DNA of 64,000 nt, taken from the NCBI GenBank assembly GCA_035222895.1, contig JAVYIG010001599.1, positions 62,001 to 126,000 of the forward strand. The letters run 5' to 3'. Position 1 is the first letter of the stretch; the number at the start of each line of letters is the position of its first letter. The stretch comes from Strongylocentrotus droebachiensis (lineage: Eukaryota; Echinodermata; Echinoidea; Camarodonta; Strongylocentrotidae). The position numbers and the translations under genes were made by a program. Of the stretch, positions 55,133-64,000 are shown piece by piece. The notes beneath the pieces were generated by a model. The model was not told where the DNA came from, did no database searches, and saw only the letters and a list, made by a program, of their open reading frames with translations.

Positions 55133-56488
55133 TTATTATTATTATTTATTTTTATTTCTTCCCGTTTTTTGTTCCTAGGATAACTCAAGTTCGGTTTAGT
55201 CAATTTGATTCAGTTTTGGCACAGTCATAGGTCATTATCATGAGACGTGACAGGAACATTTTCAAGGTCATCAAGTTATCGTGACGTCATCCAGGCGCCA
55301 TTTTGTGAAATCACATTATCCATCATATCTTCATGAGACATCAGCAAAGGTCATTCATATTCATATCACATATACTTCAGGTCAAGGGTCAACAGGTCAA
55401 GTCATCAAAGGTCACATAAAGGTCATGACGCGCACGTACGCGCGCGTCAAAATTTTAAAATGCTCAAAATCACTTAACTATTAAAGGAGAGTACGAATCA
55501 GGTCATTTGAAGCATTTCAAAATTTTCCGTCCGTAAGTGTCCCCGCGCGCGGTGTGCGCGCTCACGGCGCGCGGAAAAGGTCAAATTCAAAATGTTTACA
55601 TGATTTAGATTCCTCTTAACGTAAATAACAATTATTATTAATTTCAGTCATTCTTCATATTTCATAAGGCCATGAGCGTGCGTCAAAGTTCAAAATCCGC
55701 GTGTGCTGCTATGGGCAATATAATGCAAATTTGATCAAAAACATGCCATTTTAAAAATCGAAATAGCTCTTCAGATAGTCCATTGACCCCCAATTTTTAT
55801 ATCATGGTTGGAGAAAGCATGAGTTGGAGATATGATTTCATACCACCCTGACTCGTACAAAGTGAAATAAAGTCATCATATTGGCATCTAAACTCAAACA
55901 AATGTATTTTGTTGATGACGTCATTTTTGTCATTGTTTATTTGAGATTATCTCACTTATCGGTGATCGATCTTCTCCCAGATTTTGATATGTTGGAAGCT
56001 GAGATAATTCTTTATCAGAAATATGTCATTTATTTTTCATTTAGATGACGTCATCATAGTTAAATATTCGATTAAATGCGACATTGCTTAATTTGTCATA
56101 TTTGCGTGTTATGTCTATGGGAGGTCACTTTTTTCAAAACATGAATCTGCATGACAATGTGTTTTGACCAGTATCTCGGTTGTTATTCAACAGTTTTCAC
56201 CCAAATTTTAGTATGTTGTAGCTGAGACTATTTGCTATCTAAATATTTCCTCATTTTTTCAATCAGATGTCAGGATCATGCTCATAGTCATCATCATCAT
56301 TAACATTATTGTTTTTATCATCATATAACATTATCATTATCATCATCATCACCTTTACTATCATGATCATCATCATGTTCATCATGATCATCATTGTTTA
56401 CATGTCTATATAACTTCTCCCATTCTCAAATCTATCATAAGACATAGACAGACCACCTTATTCGTCTTCGTGACGAATTAAATTCTAG
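55133..56488 (+). mobile_element. Helentron/HINE-like unit D (1,356 bp, no 5' module)
   Basis: Begins TTATTATTATTATT and ends with the hairpin and CTAG (56485-56488). A shorter (ATC)n tract is present. Otherwise closely similar to units B, C and E. Confidence 0.82.
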
Positions 56489-58155
56489 TTAGGTGGTCTG
56501 TTATCAACAGACCACCTATTGATTTCGTCAGAATTTTCTTTATTTATTAGGTGGTCTGTTATCAACAGACCACCTATTGTTTTCGTCAGAATTTTCTTTA
56601 TTATTATTATTATTATTATTATTTATTTTTATTTCTCCCCGTTTTTTGTTCCTAGGATAACTCAAGTTTGGTTTAGTCAATTTAATTCAATTTTAGCACA
56701 GTCATAGGTCATTGTCATGACACGTGACAGGAACATTTTCAAGGTCATCATGTCATCGTGACGTCATCCAGGCGCCATTTTGTGAAATCACATTATCCAT
56801 CATATCTTCATGATGCATCAGCAAAGGTCATTCGTATTCATATCACATATACTTCAGGTCAAGGGTCAACAGGTCATGTCATCGAAGGTCACATAAAGGT
56901 CATGACGCGCGCGTATGTGCGCGTCAAAATTTAGAATTGCTCAAAATCACTAAACTATTAAACGAGAGTACGAATCAGGTCATTTTAAGCATTTCAAAAT
57001 TTTCCGTCCGTAAGTGTCCCCGCGCGCGGTGTGCGCGCTCACAGCGCGCGGAAAAGGTCAAATTCAAAATGTTTACATGATTTGGTTTCCTCTTAACGTA
57101 ATTAACAATTTACATTAATTTCAGTCACTCTTCATATTTCATAAGGCCGTGAGCGTGCGTCAAAGTTCAAAATCCGCGCGTACTGCTATGGGCAATATAA
57201 TGCAAATTTGATCAAAAACATGCCATTTTAAAAATCGAAATAGCTCTTCAGATAGTCCATCGACCCCCAATTTTTATATCATGGTTGGAGAAAGCATGAG
57301 TTGGAGATATGATTTCATACCACCCTGACTCGTACAAAGTGAAACAAAGTCATCATATTGGCATCTAAACTCAAACAAATGTATTTTGTTGATGACGTCA
57401 TTTTTGTCTTTGTTTATTTGAGATTATCTCACTTATCGGTGATCGATTTTCTCCCAGATTTTGATATGTTGTAGCTGAGATAATTTTCTATTAGAATTAT
57501 GTCATTTATTTTTCATTTATCTGACGTCATCATAGTAAAATATTCGATTAAAGGCGACAATGCATAATTTGTCATATTTGCGTGTTATGTCTATGGGAGG
57601 TCACTTTTTTCAAAACATGCATCTGCATGACAATGTGTTTTGACCAGTATCTCGGTTATTATTCAACAGTTTTCTCCCAAATTTTAGTATGTTGTAGCTG
57701 AGACTATTTGCTATCTAAATATTTCCTCATATTTTCAATCAGATGTCAGGATCATGTTCATACTCATCATCGTCATCATCATCATCAATATCATCATTAT
57801 CATCATCATCATCAATGTCACCATCATCATCATCATCATGGTCTGAAGATGATGATCATCAACATCACCATGATCATGATCATTATCATCATCATCATCA
57901 TCATGGTCTGAAGATGATGATCATCAACATCACCATGATCATGATCATTATCATCATCATCATTAACATTATCGTTTTTATCATCATATAACATTTTCAT
58001 TATCATGATCATCATCACCTTTACTATCATGATCATCATCATGTTCATCATGATCATCATTGTTTACATGTCTATATAACTTCTCCCATTCTCAAATCTA
58101 TCATAAGACTTAGACAGACCACCTTATTCGTCTTCGTGACGAATTAAATTTCTAG
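56489..58155 (+). mobile_element. Helentron/HINE-like unit E with two 5' modules
   Basis: AGGTGG modules begin at 56491 and 56549, both with the perfect 11-bp stem. Ends with the 3' hairpin and CTAG (58152-58155). The (ATC)n tract has the same CATGGTCTGAAGATGATGAT duplication as unit C. Confidence 0.85.
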
Positions 58156-59316
58156 TATTTTAATTGAATTTGTACAAAAACACAATTCAATTAAAATAAA
58201 TTTGTGACCACTTTTTTGTTCCCACGATTACTCAAAATTGAACCGTGCAATTTCAATTAAATTTGACACAGTCATAGGTCATTGTCTTAAGACGTGACAG
58301 GAACATTTTCAAGTTCATTAAACTATCGTGACGTCATCCAGGTGCCATTTTGTGAAGTACTCTGAAAATCAACTCATGATCATATCTTCATAACCGTAAA
58401 TCATTTCTCATTCATATTTATAACGATTAAGGTCAATATCCGTCCGGTCAACTTAAGGTCAATGAACGCGCGCGTACGCGTATGTCCGCACGTCGGTGCG
58501 CGCAAAAATGAAAAATGCTCATAATCACTTTTTGATCAAATTAGAGTACGTTTTAGACCATTTAAAGCATTTCGAAAATTTTGCGTGCGCGCATAAATTT
58601 GCGCGCTTGTTTTTGTTCGTAATGGTCGAACGCAAGCTAGAATCGCAATTTTTTGTCAATCATAGTATTGCCCATTTTTTTACGAACAATTTGATACCAT
58701 GTTTATCTCTTTATGACCATTAATAACGAAATGAGCGTCAGTTCAAGGTAAATGTCTGTGCGTGCGAGCTCTTGTAATACATAGCATATATGGGCAAAAA
58801 ACATGCCTATACGAAATACATTATTAACTGTATAGAACAAATATTATTGCTCGATCTGAAAAGTCAACGGCAAAATGCGTGGGAAACTAGTGAGCAATAA
58901 TTGACCCAGTTGTACATTTCATCGCGCACCAGCTGCTGGTGACAATGACAATGTATATTACGCGTATAACAAAATGCCCACTATGAGCGAACTCTATTGT
59001 GACGTCACAATCACACCCTAGGCACACTGTTTGCAGTGTATCTCTGTAAATATTGATTAATTTTCTTCCAAATTTTGATATGTTTTAGCTGAGACAATTC
59101 TTAACAAATGCCGTTGCCACGATTTTTCATTTTGACAAAAGCATCATGGCGTATTTTTGTGATTAAAGGAGGCATGTCAATTTTTCACATTTTGCGTGTA
59201 TTCTCTATGGGACATGACTTTTTCTCAAATCTGGATTCTACATTCCTGTCTTTTGCGAGCAATATATCGACATTATTTCTCCTTGGATTATGTTGATTTT
59301 CGAGTATGTTGTAGCT
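58156..59316 (+). mobile_element. Degenerate sixth Helentron-like unit
   Basis: Opens with an inverted repeat (58160-58196; TTTTAATTGAATTTGT against ACAATTCAATTAAAA), then aligns with unit A (GTGACGTCATCCAGG, CCATTAATAACGAAATGAGC, GTGCGTGCGAGCT, AATACATAGCATATATGGGC). It fades into the minisatellite after TATGTTGTAGCTGAG, so the 3' hairpin end is lost. Confidence 0.7.
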
Positions 59317-59319
59317 GAG

Positions 59320-60493
59320 GGTCAATGTCGCTATTCATAAGGACCGCTATTCATAAGGTCCGCTATTCATAAGGTCCATTATTCATAAGGACCGCCATTC
59401 ATAAGGTCCGCTTTTCATAATTGGAGAAAAGGGTCATTATTCATAAGGGTCATTATTCATAAGGACCGCTATTCATAATCAAAGAAGAGGGTCGGTATTC
59501 ATAATATTAGAAGAGGGTCGCTATTCATAATAGGAAATCGGGGTCGTTATTCATAAGGGTCCCTATTCATAATATTACAAAAGGGTCGGTATTCATAACA
59601 CAGAAAGAGGGTCGCTATTCATAATACGAAATGAGGGTCGCTATTCATAAGGGTTATTATTCATAAGGATCATTATTCATAATAAGAAATGAGGGTCGCT
59701 ATTCATAAAAGGAGAAGAGGGTCGCTATTCATAATAAGAAATGAGGGTCGCTATTCATAATAGAAGAAGAGGGTCGCTATTCATAATAGAAGAAGAGGGT
59801 CGCTATTCATAATAGAAGAAGAGGGTCGCTATTCATAATAGGAGTAGAGGGTCGCTATTCATAATAAGAAATGAGGGTCGCTATTCATAATAGAAGAAGA
59901 GGGTCGCTATTCATAATAGGAGTAGAGGGTCGCTATTCATAATAAGAAATGAGGGTCGCTATTCATAATAGGAGAAGAGGGTCGCTATTCATAATAGAAG
60001 AAGAGGGTCGCTATTCACAATAGGAGTAGAGGGTCGCTATTCATAATAAGAAATGAGGGTCGCTATTCATAATAGGAGAAGAGGGTCGCTATTCATAATA
60101 GAAGAAGAGGGTCGCTATTCACAATAGGAGTAGAGGGTCGCTATTCATAATAAGAAATGAGGGTCGCTATTCATAATATGAGAAGAGGGTCGCTATTCAT
60201 AAAAGGAGAAGAGGGTCGCTATTCATAATAAGAAATGAGGGTCGCTATTCATAATAGGAGTAGAGGGTTGCTATTCATAATACGAACTGAGGGTCGCTAT
60301 TCATAATAAGAAATGAGGGTCGCTATTCATAATAGGAGTAGAGGGTTGCTATTCATAATACGAAATGAGGTTCGCTATTCATAACACGAAATTAGGGTCG
60401 CTATTCATAAAAAATAAATGAGGGTCGCTATTCATAATAGGAGTAGACGGTCGCTATTCATGATACGAAATGAGGTTCGCTATTCATAACACG
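59320..60493 (+). repeat. 26-bp minisatellite with higher-order structure (~1.17 kb)
   Basis: Unit GGGTCGCTATTCATAA followed by ~10 variable bases (TAAGAAATGA, TAGGAGAAGA, TAGAAGAAGA, TAGGAGTAGA). The left end (59,320-59,420) has a shorter ~17-bp unit. Followed by a C-run (60495-60513). Confidence 0.92.
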
Positions 60494-61384
60494 TCCCCCC
60501 CCCCCCCCCCCCCTCGGCTACGTTTCTGGTCCTGTAGGGGGGGGGGGCGATATATAGCCCTGAATAGTTGTCTCTTTTTAAAGTAATTATATTTTATCTG
60601 TTATCTTTGAAAATTATATAGAGCCAACCCCCGCTCATGTGGTGACGAAAAAAAAGTAAAACATAACACACATATAATCCTATCGTAAATTTTCCTCCTT
60701 GTTCGAAATCTTGCCCCACCACCCTGCCCCCGACTGATCTTATCCAGGCTACGCCACTGAGATATTAAGTACGCCAAGCAGGCCCATCATCCATTTTAGC
60801 TTGCTATTTAAGAAACTAGTAATTGTTTTTACGACAATAATGTTTTTGTAGAAAGTAATTTTTATTAGGACTTATGGACCTACAAATTACTGAGCGGAAT
60901 TGGACCTGACAATTGGACCTAAGCCCAGTATCTACCGATCCCCCTAGCCCCCCCCCCCCCCCCCCATCAGTACGCCCCGGCTTGGATCCAGAATTTTCCA
61001 ATTGGGGGGGGGGGGTCGGAAATTTGAAAAATGCGCAGACCATTTTTTCAACTCAACATACCAATACTGACAAGGTCATATTAGAAGCACGATACGGGTA
61101 CCTACAAGCAGGAACAATTTTGGAAAGGGGTGCAAGCTCACTTCACGTTTCTTGTCCGATATCAACATTCCCCGTTTTTAAGATATACATTTGTTTGACA
61201 TTTTTATCGGGGGGGGGGGGGGCTAAAGCCTCTTGCCCGAAAAGGTAATTTTCTAGTTCACAATTCTGCTTGTGAACGAAACGAGCGAGCAAAAATTTGA
61301 GCATTATATGTTTTTTGTGAAAGTGTTATTTATCACCAAGATAAACGAGAAAAGATATCAAAAATTCATATTCGGGCAGCTTGC
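60494..61384. other. Homopolymer-rich DNA with hAT-like TIR scraps
   Basis: C/G runs lie at 60495, 60538, 60951, 61004 and 61209. GGCTACGCCACTG (60747-60759), complement CAGTGGCGTAGCC, is a typical hAT terminus, but the partner end and TSD were not found. No gene. Confidence 0.4.
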
Positions 61385-62060
61385 TGTCCCCCCCCCCCCC
61401 CCCTCCCCTCCCCCACCCATTACGCGCGAAAGCTTTGAACTTTCATTAATTATTAGAAAAAGAAGACGATTTTTTGTACCATTTTCGACTCTTAATCCTT
61501 GTCTGAATTCAGTTTTCCCCCTCGCTTTTACCTTTCATTAATTATTAGAGAAAAATTACGATTTGTTGTACCGTTCTCGACTCTTAATAATTGTCTGAAT
61601 TCTATTCCCCCCTCTTGCGCAAAGCGCATAAGCTTTGACCTTTCATTGTTTAATGCAATTATTAGAGAAAGAAGATGATTCGTTGTTCCATTCTCGACTC
61701 TTAATCCTTGTCTGAATTCAGTTTCCCCCCTCCCGCGCAAAACGTGGAAGCTTTGATGTTTCATTAAATTATTAGAGAAAGAAGAGGATTTGTTGTACCA
61801 TTCTCGATTATTAATCCTTGTCTGAATTCAGTTCCCACCCCACCCCCTTTTGCGCAAAGCGGGTAAGCTTTGACCTTTCATAGTTTAATGAAATTATTAG
61901 AGAAAGAATACGATTCGTTGTATCATTCTCGAGCCTTTTTCTTTGTCTGATTTGAGTTTCCCCACCCCCTCCCGCGCGAAGCGCGGAAGCTTTGACCTTT
62001 CATAGTTTAATGAAATTATTAGAGAAAGAAGACGATTCGTTGTTCCATTCTCGACTCTGG
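61385..62060. repeat. ~118-bp tandem repeat, about six units
   Basis: Unit order: poly-C block, CGCGCAAAGCG, AAGCTTTGACCTTTCAT, AATTATTAGAGAAAGAAGA, CGATTCGTTGTACCATTCTC, GACTCTTAATCCTTGTCTGA, ATTCAGTTTCC. The last unit ends at GGCTACGCGCCTG (62057-62069), a possible hAT-type terminus. Confidence 0.85.
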
Positions 62061-62424
62061 CTACGCGCCTGCCTTAAAGGGAAAATGAAACAATCATGAT
62101 TGTGATAGCACACAATAATGTTAGTAGAAATAGTAAAGAACAAAAATGATTGCAACAACCATGGATAAATCACGGCCGGGAGCGTGGGCAGAGTGTCATA
62201 TCATACATAGTTTTGTGTTATTGGGCGAGGGGGGGGGGGGTAGCGACCAAGCGAGACTTTGCAATGTTGAATGCTGACATTATGCACTCTAGGAATCCCT
62301 AAGCCCAATATGTACGTTCTTTCCGCTATATATCTTTCTAGCTATATTTCTAAATTTCCTGGGGGACGTGTCCTCCTATCGGGCCCAGGATTGCCGCCCA
62401 TGTCCATGATTACTACCAAAATAT

Positions 62425-62880
62425 TTTTCCAACTTGCTGTTCACTTGCTGTTTACATGATAACCGCATAATATTGCAGAAATCTAGAGCAGTCTCATATT
62501 TCTGCTGGTTTAAGTTGCTCTTGGTCCTTTGGTAACGTTGCCACTGACACATGGGCGTCCTCTAGAGACTTCGAATTTCATTTATTCAAACAATATAATA
62601 TGTTTGGTTTGAATAATCAGTTGATAGAGAATCAAAGATCATGTATGTATCATCTATATTATGTATGTATTAAAAGTATTTTCATGCATATTTATGACAA
62701 GGATAAAGTAATCCTACCTTTTTCATAAGTTGCTGAACTGTAAATATAATACAATTTTTTTTTTCCAACTTGCTGTTAACTTGCTGTTTACATGATAACC
62801 GCATAATATTGCAGAAACCTAGAGCAGTCTCATATTTCCACTAGTTTAAATTGATCTTGGTCCTTGGTAACATGGCAGTA
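62425..62880 (+). repeat. ~118-bp direct repeat pair
   Basis: TTTTTCCAACTTGCTGTT…GCTGTTTACATGATAACCGC…AGAGCAGTCTCATATTTC…CTTGGTCCTT occurs at 62425-62545 and 62759-62880 with few mismatches, about 215 bp apart. Confidence 0.8.
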
Positions 62881-64000
62881 CTGGTAGAGATGTACAAAGA
62901 TATAGTCTATTTTTTTAAATAGAATAAGCGTTGATTATACCTAATATAATACATTCCTTTTCTGTGGGACTAAATAACTTTCACAATGTTGAGCATTAAT
63001 TTCCATTACTAAGGTAAACACATGTTCTAAAGATATTTTTCTTTTTGCTAACATAAGTGATGACATGTTAACTGCAATGCAATACTTAAGACAGCCATAC
63101 ATCATTTATTTCATGCACTGAATTTGCCAGTATCCCTTGTCAATTCATAAAATAGAAAGCAAAATGTACAAATTTAAAAACTTTAAATCCTGCAGTTGCT
63201 CTGCACAAAAGGGCATAAGTCTATATCACAGTAGCTATACTGTACTTGGAGTCTCATAGAAAAGGTATGGAATATAAATGTACATGTACTTCATATGTGC
63301 AAGCCTAGTATGGTTGATGTATAAGAAATAACATCATTTTCTGTTGTAGTGAGACTAACTTTGAACTGTTCAAATATTTGGATGCCACTGTCATATATCT
63401 TTCCCAATGTCATATATCTTTCCCAAGACTTAAAAAAAAAAAAAAAAATCAGTTTGAATTACTTGAAGTGCCTACTTTTTCTTTTCTGGTACTCAAAGCC
63501 TTGCTTGCCAGACAATTTTGTATTATTTTGTGTACATGTATTTACAAGGTACAAAACATGTATTACTTCTTGACCTATCAAAGTGTCTATAGAGCGTGAA
63601 TGTATGTCATCCTGGAGAATATCTTCCTGAAAAAAAATTATTGCAAGATCTATAATTTAAATCCAAGATTAACGATAATGCAAGTTTATTCCAGTGAAGG
63701 GATGCATACAACATATATTTTGTTATTGAAACATCTAAAATATGTTTCATAATGTTTATTTTCTTTCCGAATCATTTTCTGGCACACCACCCTAAAAAAA
63801 TGCTTGGGTTGCAGGGGCCTTTTAATGGTCTTCACATTGTGGTGGTATTCAGGGATAAAAAGAAGGAATTTTTATTTTTCCCTTTTTGTTGTTGTAGTGC
63901 AAAAGTTAATATTTATGTGTTTCACTTTTACAGTACATGTTTTCTTCTTTCTCCTGTGATTGTGTACGTGAGAAAAATAAAACTTATTGACTTTTTCAGA
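62881..64000. other. AT-rich end of window; possible plus-strand polyadenylation signal
   Basis: No coding exon recognised. AATAAA at 63976-63981 in a T-rich context could end a plus-strand transcript or a LINE. An A16 run lies at 63432-63447. The 74- and 73-codon frames at 63.35-63.6 kb overlap each other and look like background. Confidence 0.3.

Noticed and set aside
54688-58060. Histidine-rich, Ser-rich and Met/Ile-rich frames
   Set aside because: Translations of the (ATC)n tracts of the Helentron-like units in different frames.
50411-58155. CRISPR array (regularly repeated AGGTGGTCTGT palindromes)
   Set aside because: Eukaryotic context, only eight modules in clusters, no unique spacers; they are the 5' modules of transposable elements.
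59320-60493. Protein-coding tandem repeat
   Set aside because: The 26-bp unit is not a multiple of three, and frames contain frequent stops.

Overview
This is an AT-rich, intron-rich, repeat-dense piece of a metazoan nuclear genome. Genes are split by long introns, LINE reverse-transcriptase fragments and tRNA-derived SINEs are present, and DNA-transposon derivatives with clear target-site duplications (TSDs) are abundant. The gene content (ankyrin–ZU5–UPA–death-domain protein, IFI44-like GTPase) and the SINE tails fit a marine invertebrate deuterostome such as an echinoderm or hemichordate. That assignment is inference. All coordinates were read by eye.

Layout. 76-291 (+) is the last coding exon of an unrecognised gene. 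0.3-18 kb is intergenic: nested miniature inverted-repeat elements (MITEs), a GA-rich satellite, and a 5'-truncated LINE (13.25-16.52 kb) split by a 1.7-kb TA-duplicating element. From 18,682 to 50,228 the minus strand carries one large gene or two adjacent ones. Eleven exons (34,209 to 18,682) encode about 5.5 ankyrin repeats, a ZU5 domain, a UPA domain and a death domain, and every splice phase agrees, including micro-exons of 35 and 52 bp. Upstream on the same strand, exons at 50,228-49,826, 47,494-47,385, 38,505-38,438 and 36,276 onward encode a P-loop GTPase followed by a charged coiled coil. The coiled-coil exon either ends in a hydrophobic tail and stop (35,588), giving a tail-anchored GTPase, or splices at 35,651 into the ankyrin exon at 34,209 (phase 0 to 0), giving a single protein of about 1,050 residues: GTPase–coiled coil–ankyrin–ZU5–UPA–death domain. 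This locus is the best candidate in the window for an undescribed signalling (probably innate-immune or cell-death) system. One junction (49,826 to 47,494) does not match in phase.

The introns hold LINE fragments, SINEs, MITEs with TA, TTAA, 3-bp and 8-bp duplications, a 1.7-kb foldback element built from ACCG-type motifs, a 264-bp near-perfect palindrome built from TGAGTCA/TGACTCA motifs, and a hAT-like element filled with a degenerate AGTGCCCC satellite.

50.4-59.3 kb, starting under 200 bp upstream of the GTPase start codon, is a head-to-tail array of five Helentron/HINE-like elements plus a degenerate sixth. Each has a terminal hairpin followed by CTAG, insertion between T residues, subterminal inverted repeats and an (ATC)n tract. 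A 26-bp minisatellite with higher-order structure (59.3-60.5 kb) and a ~118-bp tandem repeat (61.4-62.1 kb) follow. The last kilobase has no recognised gene. Homopolymeric G/C runs are unusually frequent throughout.
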